Source: Deltaproteobacteria bacterium (lineage in GTDB: Bacteria > Desulfobacterota > Desulfobacteria > Desulfobacterales > UBA2156). From it: a stretch of 64,000 nt of DNA. Both the position numbers and the translations under genes were made by a program. The stretch covers positions 23,199 through 87,198 of the forward strand of contig JAFDGC010000010.1 in the NCBI GenBank assembly GCA_019309485.1, in the 5' to 3' direction. This document shows, one piece after another, positions 45,809-54,826 of the stretch; within the stretch, counting starts at the first letter, position 1, and each line of letters opens with the position of its first letter. The notes beneath the pieces are model-generated. The model was not told the origin of the DNA. It worked only from the letters and a program-made list of their open reading frames with translations, and searched no databases.

Positions 45809-47325
45809 AAAAGCGTGGAGAGACAGCGATTTCTCCCACCCGAGAAGAAGACTACCCGGAATGGTATCAGCAGGTGATCAAGGCCTCCGATCTGGCCGAG
45901 CGGTCGGCGGTCCGGGGATGCATGGTCATCCGCCCCTGGGGATACGCCCTGTGGGAGAACATCATGGGCGCCCTGGATGCCATGTTCAAGGCCACCGGCG
46001 TCCAAAACGCCTATTTCCCTTTGTTCATCCCCTTGTCCTTCCTTGAAAAAGAAGCCGAGCACGTGGAAGGGTTCGCCAAGGAATGCGCCGTGGTGACGCA
46101 CCATCGCCTGGAGAAAGGACCGGACGGCGGTCTGGTCCCCGCAGGGTTGCTGCAGGAACCCCTGGTGGTTCGCCCCACGTCGGAGACGATCATCGGAGAC
46201 TCCTTTTCCCGGTGGATTTCCAGCTACCGGGATCTCCCGATCCTGATCAACCAGTGGGCAAATGTGGTTCGATGGGAGCTGAGGACCCGCATCTTTTTGA
46301 GGACCAGTGAGTTTTTATGGCAGGAAGGGCATACCGCCCACGCCTCGGCGGAAGAAGCCATCGAGCGGACCCTCTTGATGCTCGATATTTACGCCCGTCT
46401 GGCCGAAGAATACCTGGCCATGCCGGTAATCAAGGGCCGGAAGAGCGCCTCGGAACGCTTTCCCGGAGCCGTAGACACCTTTTCCATCGAATCGATGATG
46501 CAGGATCGCAAAGCCCTTCAGGCCGGCACCTCCCACTTTCTGGGGCAAAACTTCGCCCGGGCGTCCGGTATTACCTTTCAAAACGCCGAAGAAAAAGAAG
46601 AATATGCCTGGACCACCTCCTGGGGGTCTTCCACCCGGATGATCGGCGGGCTTATCATGACCCACGGCGACGACAACGGCATCATCCTCCCCCCCCGGGT
46701 GGCCTCGGCCCATGCAGTGCTCCTTCCCATCTACCGGTCCGACAAGGAAAAAGCCGAGGTCATGACCTATGCCGGGAACCTGGCCCGGGAGCTTCAAGAC
46801 GTCCGATACCATGATGCCCCTTTGCGCATTCAAATCGATGCGCGGGACACGGGCGGGGCCCGGAATTGGGACTGGATCAAGAAAGGCATTCCGTTAAGGG
46901 TGGAGATCGGACCCCGGGACATCACCCAGAATGCCGTGTACCTGGGTCGGCGGGACAAGGGGAATACGGATAAAGTCTCCCTCAAGCGGGAGGCCTTCAT
47001 CGGCGAAGTCCCCCGGATTTTAGACGAGATTCAAAAGAATCTCTATGAACGAGCCCTGGCCTACCGGAAAGCCTATACCATCACGCTGGATGACCGCGAT
47101 GGCTTTTATGCATTTTTCACATCCAAGAATGCGGACCCGCCGGAGATTCACGGGGGATTCGCATTTTCCCATTGGTGCGGTTCCCAGGACTGTGAAGCGA
47201 AAATCAAAGATGACTTGGGAGTCACCATCCGGTGTATCCCCCTTGACGCCGGGCCCGAAAACGGTTCCTGCATCTGCTGCGGCAATGCCAGCACCGAACG
47301 GGTGGTCTTCGCTAAGGCCTATTAA
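45805..47325 (+). CDS. proS: Prolyl-tRNA synthetase, archaeal/eukaryal type
   Basis: Charges tRNA-Pro. At 506 residues it lacks the bacterial INS editing domain and instead has the archaeal/eukaryal architecture. The catalytic core contains EPLVVRPTSETIIGDSFSRW and motif 2 NVVRWELRTRIFLRTSEFLW; an anticodon domain follows; and a C-terminal cysteine-bearing domain contains HWCGSQDCEAKIK and SCICCGNAS. This type occurs in scattered bacteria. It overlaps ispG by 4 bp and is followed by relA/spoT. Confidence 0.95.
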   Translation: MKKRGETAISPTREEDYPEWYQQVIKASDLAERSAVRGCMVIRPWGYALWENIMGALDAMFKATGVQNAYFPLFIPLSFLEKEAEHVEGFAKECAVVTHHRLEKGPDGGLVPAGLLQEPLVVRPTSETIIGDSFSRWISSYRDLPILINQWANVVRWELRTRIFLRTSEFLWQEGHTAHASAEEAIERTLLMLDIYARLAEEYLAMPVIKGRKSASERFPGAVDTFSIESMMQDRKALQAGTSHFLGQNFARASGITFQNAEEKEEYAWTTSWGSSTRMIGGLIMTHGDDNGIILPPRVASAHAVLLPIYRSDKEKAEVMTYAGNLARELQDVRYHDAPLRIQIDARDTGGARNWDWIKKGIPLRVEIGPRDITQNAVYLGRRDKGNTDKVSLKREAFIGEVPRILDEIQKNLYERALAYRKAYTITLDDRDGFYAFFTSKNADPPEIHGGFAFSHWCGSQDCEAKIKDDLGVTIRCIPLDAGPENGSCICCGNASTERVVFAKAY

Positions 47326-47376
47326 AAGGACAAAGAAGGCGGCACGTCCATCTCCACATAGGTGTTGTTCTCCGGT

Positions 47377-49527
47377 ATGATTCGAATCAACGATATCATC
47401 GACAGGGCCGTCGACGTCAACCCCGATGCCGATATCGACATCATCAACCGCGCCTACATTTACTCAGCCCGGGTCCACCAGGGCCAGATGCGTCTGTCCG
47501 GCGAACCCTACTTGAGCCACCCCCTGGAAGTCGCCAAGATTCTGGCGGACATGAATCTCGACAGCACCAGCATCGCGGCCGGCCTCCTCCACGATGTCAT
47601 CGAAGATGCAGAAGCCACCCGGGTCACCCCGGAAGATTTAAAATCCATGTTCGGGAAAGAAGTGGCCCACATCGTATCGGGGGTCACCAAGCTCAGCGTA
47701 CTCCCCTTCAGCAGCGCACAAGCCCGGCAGGCGGAAAGCATCCGGAAAATGATATTGGCCATGGCCGACGATATCCGGGTCATTTTGATCAAGCTGGCCG
47801 ACCGCCTTCACAACATGCGGACCCTCCAGTATCACAAATCCGCCAAACGGAAGGAGATCGCCCAGGAGACCCTCGATATATACGCCCCTATCGCCGGGCG
47901 CCTGGGCATCTATTGGGTCAAGAAGGAACTGGAGGATATCGCCTTCATGAACCTCAATTACGGGGAGTACTCCAAGATCCTCAGCCGCCTGAACAAAGGG
48001 CGCCAGGAATCCGAGAAATACATCGAGACGGTGAAAACCCTCATTCAGAAAAAAATGGAGGCATCGCAGTTGAAATGCGAGGTCCTGGGAAGGTACAAAC
48101 ACATCTACAGCGTCTATCAGAAGATGATCAGCCAGAACCTTTCTTTCGAAGAGATTTACGACGTCATCGCCTTTCGGATCATCCTTTCCACCATCCCCCA
48201 ATGTTATGAAGCCTTGGGAATCCTGCACTCCATGTGGAAACCCATCGCCGCCAAGTTCAAGGATTACATCGCCGTTCCCAAGCCCAACATGTACCAGTCC
48301 CTGCACACCACCGTCATCGGTCCTTACGGAGAACGCGTGGAAATCCAGATCCGGACATGGGAAATGGACAAGGTTGCCAAGTCCGGCATCGCGGCGCACT
48401 GGGGGTATAAAGAAGGGAAAAAGATGGATGAAACCATCCTCAAGCGCTTCTCCTGGATACAAAACCTGGTGGAAAATCAGGAAAATTTCAGGGACCCCAG
48501 TGAATTTTTGGAAAATGTCCGCATCGATCTCTTCCCGGATGAAATCTATGTCTTCACCCCGCGAGGGGAGATCAAGTCCCTTCCCAAAGGCGCCACCCCC
48601 ATCGATTTCGCCTACCTGATCCACACCGAGGTGGGGAATCAGTGCACGGGAGCCAAAATCGACGGCCGCATGGTCTCCTTGAAACATGAATTGAAAACCG
48701 GAAACATCGTGGAAATCATCACCACCAAGGGACATCACCCCAGCAAGGACTGGCTCAATTACACCAAAACCGTGAAGGCCCGGACCAAAATCCGGCAATG
48801 GATCAAGGCGCAGGAAAAGGAACGCAGTCTTTCCCTGGGCCGGGAGATGTGTGAAAAGGCCTTTCGAAAACATCGTCTTAATTTTTCCGAGCGAAGCAAA
48901 TCTCCGGCCATGGAAACGGTGGTGGGGGAGTTCGGACTGAAATCCTTGGAAGATTTAATCGCCAGTGTGGGATACGGAAAGATCACGCCGCTTCAAGTGG
49001 TACGGAAATTTTTGCCGAAACCCGAAGCAGAGGAAGAGGCCCTTTTGACGAAGGGCGTCGAGAAAAGGGAGAGAAAAAAAACCAAGGAGGGTGTGATCGT
49101 CAAGGGCGTGGACGACATCCTAGTCCGATTTGCAAAGTGCTGCCGGCCCGTGCGCGGGGATGCCGTCACCGGATACATCACGCGGGGATACGGGGTCACC
49201 ATCCATCGTACCCAGTGTATCAACGCCCTCAAAATGAATCCGGAACGTCAGATTGAAGTGGAGTGGGCGCCGGAAACCATCGAAACATTTCCGGTAAAGA
49301 TCCGGGTGCGCGCACTCGATCGCGTGGGTCTTTTGGCGGACCTCGCCGCCAATATCAGCAAGAACGCCGCCAATATTTTAAGCGCGAGAAGCGAAAACCG
49401 GAGCGACGATGAAACGGTCACCAGTTTCTTCACCATCAGTGTGGAAAACACCACGCACCTGGACCGGGTGCTGGCGGACATTCGGAGAATTAAAAATGTT
49501 CAGGAAGTGGTCCGCATCGGCCGCTAG
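47377..49527 (+). CDS. RelA/SpoT bifunctional (p)ppGpp synthetase/hydrolase
   Basis: Controls the stringent response. From ATG 47377, which gives the normal opening [13 protein letters not shown], the protein has 716 residues. The HD hydrolase domain is intact (HDVIEDAE about 72-79). The synthetase domain contains [20 protein letters not shown] near 304, the TGS domain starts at about 388 ([19 protein letters not shown]), and a C-terminal ACT domain covers roughly 640-716. Both activities are likely. GTG 47362 is an alternative start without a ribosome binding site. Its last 4 bp overlap rpmB tail to tail. Confidence 0.95.
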   Translation: MIRINDIIDRAVDVNPDADIDIINRAYIYSARVHQGQMRLSGEPYLSHPLEVAKILADMNLDSTSIAAGLLHDVIEDAEATRVTPEDLKSMFGKEVAHIVSGVTKLSVLPFSSAQARQAESIRKMILAMADDIRVILIKLADRLHNMRTLQYHKSAKRKEIAQETLDIYAPIAGRLGIYWVKKELEDIAFMNLNYGEYSKILSRLNKGRQESEKYIETVKTLIQKKMEASQLKCEVLGRYKHIYSVYQKMISQNLSFEEIYDVIAFRIILSTIPQCYEALGILHSMWKPIAAKFKDYIAVPKPNMYQSLHTTVIGPYGERVEIQIRTWEMDKVAKSGIAAHWGYKEGKKMDETILKRFSWIQNLVENQENFRDPSEFLENVRIDLFPDEIYVFTPRGEIKSLPKGATPIDFAYLIHTEVGNQCTGAKIDGRMVSLKHELKTGNIVEIITTKGHHPSKDWLNYTKTVKARTKIRQWIKAQEKERSLSLGREMCEKAFRKHRLNFSERSKSPAMETVVGEFGLKSLEDLIASVGYGKITPLQVVRKFLPKPEAEEEALLTKGVEKRERKKTKEGVIVKGVDDILVRFAKCCRPVRGDAVTGYITRGYGVTIHRTQCINALKMNPERQIEVEWAPETIETFPVKIRVRALDRVGLLADLAANISKNAANILSARSENRSDDETVTSFFTISVENTTHLDRVLADIRRIKNVQEVVRIGR

Positions 49528-49715
49528 ACAACCTTCACCACGCGCCCCGATTTAATGCACTGGGTGCACACCATCAGGCGCTTCACCGTCCCGTCTTTCA
49601 AGGTGCGGACCCGTTGAAGGTTGGGATTAAACCGCCGCTTGGTAACATTGTGCGCATGGCTGATATGATTCCCCACCATGGGACGCTTTCCGCATATTTC
49701 ACAAATCCGTGACAT
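49524..49715 (-). CDS. rpmB: Ribosomal protein bL28
   Basis: A 63-residue large-subunit protein. It begins [20 protein letters not shown] and has a CxxC pair (CEIC) and CTQC, so it is the zinc-binding form. GGAGAGATACG precedes the ATG. A 5-bp hairpin (GGGCG/CGCCC, 49733-49745) sits just upstream of the ribosome binding site. The product of this gene and relA share the last 4 bp on opposite strands. Confidence 0.97.
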   Translation of the reverse strand: MSRICEICGKRPMVGNHISHAHNVTKRRFNPNLQRVRTLKDGTVKRLMVCTQCIKSGRVVKVV

Positions 49716-49763
49716 CGTATCTCTCCTTCAGAGGGCGAAACGCCCCTTGATCTTAACTTTTTT

Positions 49764-49792
49764 AATCTATCCGATTCTTTTTTAAAAGTAAA
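49764..49792 (-). promoter_or_regulatory. Candidate promoter for rpmB
   Basis: On the minus strand TTTACT (49792-49787) and TAGATT (49769-49764) are 17 bp apart, about 50 bp upstream of the rpmB ATG. Confidence 0.4.
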
Positions 49793-49811
49793 GGCATTCG
49801 TTGGGGGAAAC

Positions 49812-50468
49812 TCAATTTTCGGCCATTACCGCTTCACATCGTTTGATGTACGCAATGGCCTTCTGGTGAACCCCCACGTCGGGATGATTTTCCAATATGC
49901 TTAAGAAGCGGCGTTTGGCCGCTTCGTAATGCCGGGTCTTGTAGTAAAAAAGACCGACTTGGAATTCATGTTCCGCCACGCTGCGGTGACACGCTTTGAT
50001 GTGGGTCCGGGCTTTTTGGGCGTATGGATCTTCGGGAAACTGCCGCAGAAGTCTTTGGAACGTTTCCAGGGCCTTTCTTGCCGGAACCTGATCCCGATCG
50101 ACGGTATCCATCCGATCATAGTAACATCGTCCGATTTGATAGATCACGTAAGGTACCGCTTCATTTTGGGGATGAAGGGTTTCAAACTCTTCGTAGGCAA
50201 ATATGGCCTCTTCATATTCCTTCAGCGCATAATGGGCGTCCGCCTTTTTCAGTTCCGCCAGAATCGCATACTTGGAAAACGGGTACCAGCTTTTCAGCTT
50301 GTCGAAGAGTTCGATGCTCTTTTTATAATTTCCTCGGGAGAAGGCGTCCATCCCTTCGCTGGCCAGTTCCGGGGCGGTTTTTTCTTCCTTAGACTGAAAA
50401 TAGGAACACCCGTACATCAGCATGAAAAGGAAGATGAGCATAAAAATGAGCCCGCGTCTCATTTTCAT
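49812..50468 (-). CDS. bamD: Outer membrane assembly lipoprotein BamD-like
   Basis: TPR lipoprotein of the beta-barrel assembly machinery. ATG 50468 gives 218 residues with a lipoprotein signal ending LMYGC (C21). The mature part is made of TPR-like helices: PELASEGMDAFSRGNYKKSI, then a spread of FDKLKSWYPFSKYA and FETLHPQNEAVPYV, the latter typical of BamD/ComL. The upstream frame (to 50591) overlaps trxA and is not protein-like. It is on the same strand as trxA, 91 bp downstream. Confidence 0.88.
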   Translation of the reverse strand: MKMRRGLIFMLIFLFMLMYGCSYFQSKEEKTAPELASEGMDAFSRGNYKKSIELFDKLKSWYPFSKYAILAELKKADAHYALKEYEEAIFAYEEFETLHPQNEAVPYVIYQIGRCYYDRMDTVDRDQVPARKALETFQRLLRQFPEDPYAQKARTHIKACHRSVAEHEFQVGLFYYKTRHYEAAKRRFLSILENHPDVGVHQKAIAYIKRCEAVMAEN

Positions 50469-50559
50469 CGGTCGGTACACCCTTCTAAACCCCGGCGGCG
50501 AGCCTGGAGACCCGCCGCCGATATTTTGATGAGAACCGTGGTTGTACTGAACGTAACGG

Positions 50560-50889
50560 CTAAGACAAAACCTTGTTGATGGTATCTTCAAGTTTGGATT
50601 TGGCCACCATTCCGGTTACTTGTTCCACGACGGTCCCTTCTTTGAAAAAAATCAGGGTGGGGATCGCCCGGATTCCGTATTTTCCCGGGGTCACCGGGTT
50701 ATCATCCACATTGCACTTGGCAAACTTGATCCGATCCCCGAACGCACCGGCCAATTCCTCCACGATGGGGGATATGGCCCGGCAGGGGCCGCACCAGGGT
50801 GCCCAGAAATCCACCAATACGGGTTGTTCCGCCTGCAGCACTTCATCTTCAAAACTGGTGTCGCTGACTTCCATCACGCCTTGCGCCAT
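50560..50889 (-). CDS. trxA: Thioredoxin
   Basis: A 109-residue thiol-disulfide oxidoreductase with the classical active site FWAPWCGPCRAI (C33, C36) and the cis-proline region IRAIPTLIFFKEG. No signal peptide, so cytoplasmic. A strong TTGACA-17-TATGTT promoter candidate lies about 40 bp upstream, back to back with the rubrerythrin promoter. AGAAAGGATGAAC is the ribosome binding site. Confidence 0.97.
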   Translation of the reverse strand: MAQGVMEVSDTSFEDEVLQAEQPVLVDFWAPWCGPCRAISPIVEELAGAFGDRIKFAKCNVDDNPVTPGKYGIRAIPTLIFFKEGTVVEQVTGMVAKSKLEDTINKVLS

Positions 50890-50926
50890 TTCCGTTCATC
50901 CTTTCTGAAAAATCAAAATTTATATC

Positions 50927-50955
50927 AACATAGGCAATTTGCCCCATTTTGTCAA
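50927..50955 (-). promoter_or_regulatory. Promoter for trxA
   Basis: Minus strand TTGACA (50955-50950), 17-bp spacer, TATGTT (50932-50927). Confidence 0.6.
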
Positions 50956-50981
50956 CTCAGTTTCGCCGAATTGGTCTGTCC

Positions 50982-51010
50982 TTGACCCGGTTGCGCATCG
51001 CTTGTAACAT
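50982..51010 (+). promoter_or_regulatory. Promoter for rubrerythrin
   Basis: Plus strand TTGACC (50982-50987), 17-bp spacer, TAACAT (51005-51010), about 90 bp upstream of the start codon. Confidence 0.5.
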
Positions 51011-51102
51011 CGACGCGCATCCCGGGGCAAAAAAAACGTGGCCCGGCGTTGGGATGCACATGAAAACCGCGTCAATGGACAATCTGTAAAGGGCAAAGAA
51101 CC

Positions 51103-51603
51103 ATGGGAGAAAAAACGGAAAAGAATCTGGCAATGGCCTTTGCGGCCGAATCCAAAGCCTCCGCCCGCAACGCGGTGTTCGCCCTGAAAGCGGACCAGGA
51201 AGGATTCCCGCAGATCGCCCGGCTGTTTCGAGCCGTGGCCGAAGCCGAGGCGGTGCATGCAAGGCGGTTTTTACGGCTGATGCGGGGAACAATCGGCAGT
51301 ACGGAGGAAAACCTTGAAACCGCCTTCCGGAAGGAGATCCGGGCCAACGTGGAGGAATATCCTCCCCTGATCCGGGAGGCGTCCGAGGAGAAGATGGACA
51401 TTGTCCAAAAGGCTTTCGGCGAAACTCGGGATGTGGAAATCCGGCATGCGGAACTTTACAACAACGCCATGAAGGATCTCCTCGCCGATCGCCTCACCGC
51501 GTATTTCGTCTGCCAGGTGTGCGGTTACGTGGCCGAAGATGCGGCGCCGCAACGGTGCCCCGTTTGCGGCGCTGTCCGGGAAAAGTTCAAACCCATCGAC
51601 TGA
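51103..51603 (+). CDS. Rubrerythrin
   Basis: Non-haem iron peroxidase of anaerobes. The 166-residue protein has an N-terminal ferritin-like four-helix domain with AAESKASARN near residue 14 and an ExxH (E49-H52) in EAEAVHARR. The C-terminal rubredoxin-like domain has CQVCGY (C137, C140) and CPVCG (C152, C155). It reduces hydrogen peroxide with electrons from rubredoxin. It is divergent from trxA, forming an oxidative-stress pair. The ribosome binding site (AAAGGGCAAAGAACC) is modest. Confidence 0.95.
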   Translation: MGEKTEKNLAMAFAAESKASARNAVFALKADQEGFPQIARLFRAVAEAEAVHARRFLRLMRGTIGSTEENLETAFRKEIRANVEEYPPLIREASEEKMDIVQKAFGETRDVEIRHAELYNNAMKDLLADRLTAYFVCQVCGYVAEDAAPQRCPVCGAVREKFKPID

Positions 51604-51622
51604 TAAAACCGTAAAGCGCGCC

Positions 51623-51955
51623 CTATCGGGATCCTGTCCCCCTCCCGAAGACGTCTCTCCCGGCCAATGGGTTATAAAGCTTCGTGATGGCAAACTTCAT
51701 CACATCCAGACTTTTTGTTTCCGTAATGATCTTCCAGAGGAGTTCTTCAGCCTGTTCAGGCAGCACACAGGCTTGTGCGGCATCAAAGGTCAGCCCAGGG
51801 TACCCTTTAACCAGCTTTTTTTGGTCCTTTTTGGTCATCTCCACCTGGATCGCCTTTTTTCCGTCAATCTCCCCGATCCGATCGGCCAAACCCATTTCTT
51901 GAAGTTTTTGAATCCGTTCATCGTTTAAAAAGACATTGATGTACGCATCGGCCAT
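51623..51955 (-). CDS. Small conserved protein, function unknown
   Basis: A 110-residue protein from ATG 51955 (ribosome binding site AGGAGGGAATCGA). Nothing in it is a known motif. It opens MADAYINVFLNDERIQKLQ and has a mid-part rich in charged residues (GKKAIQVEMTKKDQKKLVKG). A single cysteine (AQACVLP) is present. There is no signal peptide or membrane segment. Codon use matches its neighbours, so it looks genuine. It is the reverse strand of rubrerythrin's downstream region and ends 20 bp from that gene's stop. Confidence 0.7.
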   Translation of the reverse strand: MADAYINVFLNDERIQKLQEMGLADRIGEIDGKKAIQVEMTKKDQKKLVKGYPGLTFDAAQACVLPEQAEELLWKIITETKSLDVMKFAITKLYNPLAGRDVFGRGTGSR

Positions 51956-52102
51956 TCGATTCCCTCCTGTTTGTCGGTTGACAACATCCGGCATTCCGCG
52001 TTGTTTCGGAACGCCTCCTTTCGGCTTTAACTTTGGCTAAATACCACGGACCCATATCCATATCAAGCGCCAAAATACCGCTGGCCGTCTCTTTTTCCTT
52101 TT

Positions 52103-53311
52103 TCACAAACGGGTCCGCCGGTTCACGCGAAACAGCAATACGGCGGCCATGGCGGAAGAAAAGAGAAAACAGCCGCCCATGGCATAAAATACCGATCGGA
52201 GCCCGAAATGATCCGCCAAATAGCCGGATACCGCCGCGGCGGTGGACCCGACGCCGAAGGTGATGAAAAAGTGGATCCCGTACCCCAAGCCGTGACGATG
52301 CCGGGGCAGATACGTGGAAAGGAGATAATTCTGCATGGGCTGCGTGGAAAAATAAAAAAACGCGTACATCATCGCGGAAAGGACGAGGATCAGGTTGCTG
52401 GCGGCCGCCATCAGAAACACAAAGACCGTACCGAGAAGGATTGCCCCCAGGTAGAGGCGTTCCGCCTGGATGCGGTCCACCCCCCTTCCTGCCACGTATT
52501 GCCCCAACGCCCCCGATAAGAGGGCGATGGTGGCCACGGTCCCGCCCAGGGCCACCTTATCGAGCTTAAGCCCCGCCATATGGATGCTTTCCCCCATATA
52601 TGCCGGAAGGAAGGTCATGATCCCTTTATAGGTCAGCCCCAAGGCCATGGCGGAAAGAAAAAAAACAATCAAGTTCAAATAAGAAATGGAAAACGGGGGT
52701 TTTTCTGTCTTTTCCGCATCTCTTTTTTCCCTTGTCGCCGGGTATCGGGGAATGGTCAGGGAGTACATTCCCACCAGGATGCCGATGACCCCGTAAACGA
52801 CATGGGGCGTACGCCACCCCAGGGTCGACCCGATCCAGGCCGAAAGCAAAGGGACCGAGGCGACTCCCAGGCTGCCGGCGATCCCGTGGATGCCGAAGGC
52901 TTTCCCTTTTTCCAGGATGGCCAGGGAAATGAGGGTGTTGGAAGCCGGATGATACGTGCTGCAAAAAAGGCCGATCCCGCCCATGAGGATGCCGTAATGT
53001 ATCAGCGCGCCGGTGGGCCACACACCTATCGCCAGGATGCCCGCCCCGAAAAGAAAGAAGGTGATGAGTCTCCTGGGCCCGATTCTGTCCGCCAGGTAGC
53101 CGGAAGGGAGCGAGCCGATCCCGAACGCATAGGAAAAAACCGTCACCACGAGACCCAAATGGAAATAGTCCGTGGAAAATTCCATGATGAGTAGGGGAAT
53201 CAAAGGCGGCAACACCCCTTCGAAAAGATGCACCAGAAAATGGGAGGTGGTCGTCAGTTTGATGATGCGTTTTTCGTCTTTGTCCAATCCATGCTCCTTG
53301 GAATCACCCAT
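52103..53311 (-). CDS. Major facilitator superfamily transporter
   Basis: A 402-residue secondary transporter with twelve predicted membrane segments. The MFS loop-2/3 signature is visible as GYLADRIGPRRLITF near residue 78 and a repeat-half equivalent in YVAGRGVDRIQAERLY. The C-terminus (FRVNRRT) is basic. Substrate cannot be inferred; similar proteins from this family export or import organic anions or sugars. It lies just outside the left inverted repeat of the efflux island and is probably chromosomal backbone. Confidence 0.88.
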   Translation of the reverse strand: MGDSKEHGLDKDEKRIIKLTTTSHFLVHLFEGVLPPLIPLLIMEFSTDYFHLGLVVTVFSYAFGIGSLPSGYLADRIGPRRLITFFLFGAGILAIGVWPTGALIHYGILMGGIGLFCSTYHPASNTLISLAILEKGKAFGIHGIAGSLGVASVPLLSAWIGSTLGWRTPHVVYGVIGILVGMYSLTIPRYPATREKRDAEKTEKPPFSISYLNLIVFFLSAMALGLTYKGIMTFLPAYMGESIHMAGLKLDKVALGGTVATIALLSGALGQYVAGRGVDRIQAERLYLGAILLGTVFVFLMAAASNLILVLSAMMYAFFYFSTQPMQNYLLSTYLPRHRHGLGYGIHFFITFGVGSTAAAVSGYLADHFGLRSVFYAMGGCFLFSSAMAAVLLFRVNRRTRL

Positions 53312-53396
53312 CCGTACCGCATCCGATACGCATACGGTTTCACAAAGGGGGCGGTCGTTTAAACGCCTTGAGTATCGGCAATGGACACGCGTGTCA

Positions 53397-53413
53397 ATTT
53401 ATAACCTGAATCT
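53397..53413. repeat. Left 17-bp inverted repeat flanking the RND island
   Basis: ATTTATAACCTGAATCT. Its exact reverse complement occurs at 61003-61019. The two copies bracket the broken transposase and the tetR-efflux operon. Confidence 0.75.
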
Positions 53414-53506
53414 TGCACCAAATAGGTCTTGAAAAAAAACCATCTGGGAACACTGTTATGGAAAGGGTTTTCCCGAACCTAAACATCCACAACAGGAGGT
53501 ACCCAG

Positions 53507-54005
53507 ATGGTAAAACAACGGAAGAAGAGTAGCAGGAAAAAGCGCGTCCGTAAAGATTTTTTTCAAATCATCCGAGGGCCAGAAAAATCAACGGGTCTAC
53601 GGGGTATGAGACCTGCAGCGAGCAATTGACCGGATTCGGCGGCTTTTTGGCGTCGATCAAGCTTTTGGACGTGATTGGTTTTCAGGAAATTTTTCAATTT
53701 GCGTTTCGGCCGCCTTTGCGTGAACCCAAGCTGGGCCACTATCGGATGGTAGTGGGCGTTTTGATGCTTCTGAACATCGGCTTTAACCGGATCTGGCATT
53801 TTGTGTATGTGCGTTTGGATGCCCTGCTTTGCGGGTTTTTTGGGTTGTCCGGTTGCCGGCGGCCAGCACGTTTTGGCGATACGTGGACAGTTTGGGGATC
53901 AATCAGGGATCGCTCGAGCTTAACAGTTGTTCCTATCAGCCCATGAGCCGGGACATGCCCTGCCGTTTTGTAGTCATACGGATCCCGAAACCGGAAAGAT
54001 ATTGA
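53507..54005 (+). pseudogene. Degenerate transposase fragment (IS1380-like DDE N-terminus)
   Basis: Starts with ATG 53507 behind CAACAGGAGGTACCCAG and reads MVKQRKKSSRKKRVRKDFFQ. After a frame change near 53590-53605 it continues CSEQLTGFGGFLASIKLLD, the kind of opening seen in IS1380-type DDE transposases. A second frame change near 53850 gives LPAASTFWRYVDSLGINQ, before it ends at about 54005. The rest of the enzyme, including the DDE residues, is absent. The family call rests on memory of similar N-termini. It lies just upstream of the tetR promoter, inside the left inverted repeat. Confidence 0.7.
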
Positions 54006-54031
54006 ATTTTCACGCCGCCTCGCATTTCCGC

Positions 54032-54060
54032 TTGACAGCAAGGGAGTTTATGTTTAGATG
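54032..54060 (+). promoter_or_regulatory. Promoter for the tetR-RND operon
   Basis: TTGACA (54032-54037), 17-bp spacer, TAGATG (54055-54060). The expected start of transcription falls in the first arm of the adjacent palindrome. Confidence 0.65.
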
Positions 54061-54065
54061 ATGTG

Positions 54066-54101
54066 AACATAACGTCATATTATATTATATGACGTCATGT
54101 T
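54066..54101. promoter_or_regulatory. 36-bp palindromic operator, probably for the adjacent TetR
   Basis: Two 15-bp arms (AACATAACGTCATAT and ATATGACGTCATGTT) match as inverted repeats at 14 of 15 positions around a 6-bp centre TATATT. It lies 40 bp upstream of the tetR start and directly after the -10 box, the expected position for autorepression. Confidence 0.75.
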
Positions 54102-54141
54102 TATACGATCCTGTGCCAGCCAAGTATAAGGAGGTCGAGTA

Positions 54142-54765
54142 ATGCAAGGAGAGAAACTCTCACGTCGGGAAAGAGAGAAACTCAGGCAACGTCGAGAGAT
54201 GCTTGCCGCCGCCCTCGAGCTTTTCTCGGAGAAGGGGTACCACAATGTTTCCATGCACGAGATTGCGGAAAGAGCCGAGTTTGCCATCGGAACGCTCTAT
54301 AAGTTCTTCAAAAACAAGGAGGACCTCTACAAAACCCTTATCATTGCGCAGGCCGACAGATTCCATGAGGCCCTCACGAAGGCCACAAAAGAGGCGAATG
54401 ACGAGATTGAAAAACTGCGAATTTACGTGAAGACCAAAAGCACAATCTTTATGGACAACGTCTCCATCATTCGCCTCTATTTTGCTGAAACCCGGGGAGC
54501 GAGCTTCAATATCAAGGCAGGCCTTGATAGCGAGATTCGGGAGCGATATAGCCAGTTTCTGCATACCCTTGCCTCTGTCTTTGAAAGCGGGATGAAAAGG
54601 AAACGGTTCCAGAAGATCGCCGAGCCATACCACTTGGCCGTTGCCCTTGACAGTCTTTGCAACGCCTTTCTTTTTCTCTGGCTTGAAGCACCTGAGCGGC
54701 ATCTCTACCCAGAAGACCCGGACGTCATTCTGAATATTCTCTTCAAAGGATTGGTTGATCCGTGA
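54142..54765 (+). CDS. TetR-family transcriptional repressor
   Basis: A 207-residue regulator. The N-terminal helix-turn-helix (about 14-60) contains the family pattern ELFSEKGYHNVSMHEIAERA and FAIGTLYKFFKNKEDLYKTL. The rest is the variable ligand-binding domain. AAGGAGGTCGAGTA is a strong ribosome binding site. It is the first gene of the efflux operon and probably represses itself and the pump through the palindrome at 54066-54101. Several RND pumps are controlled this way (AcrR, MexR-like roles), which is family knowledge. Confidence 0.94.
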   Translation: MQGEKLSRREREKLRQRREMLAAALELFSEKGYHNVSMHEIAERAEFAIGTLYKFFKNKEDLYKTLIIAQADRFHEALTKATKEANDEIEKLRIYVKTKSTIFMDNVSIIRLYFAETRGASFNIKAGLDSEIRERYSQFLHTLASVFESGMKRKRFQKIAEPYHLAVALDSLCNAFLFLWLEAPERHLYPEDPDVILNILFKGLVDP

Positions 54766-54826
54766 TTATCCGTGGGACTTTGGGAACTCAATCCGCTCAT
54801 CATCATCGATACTAGGAGGATCTCTG

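Noticed and set aside
47638..48873. 411-codon open frame on the minus strand
   Set aside because: Lies wholly inside relA/spoT on the opposite strand; no motif and no start signal.
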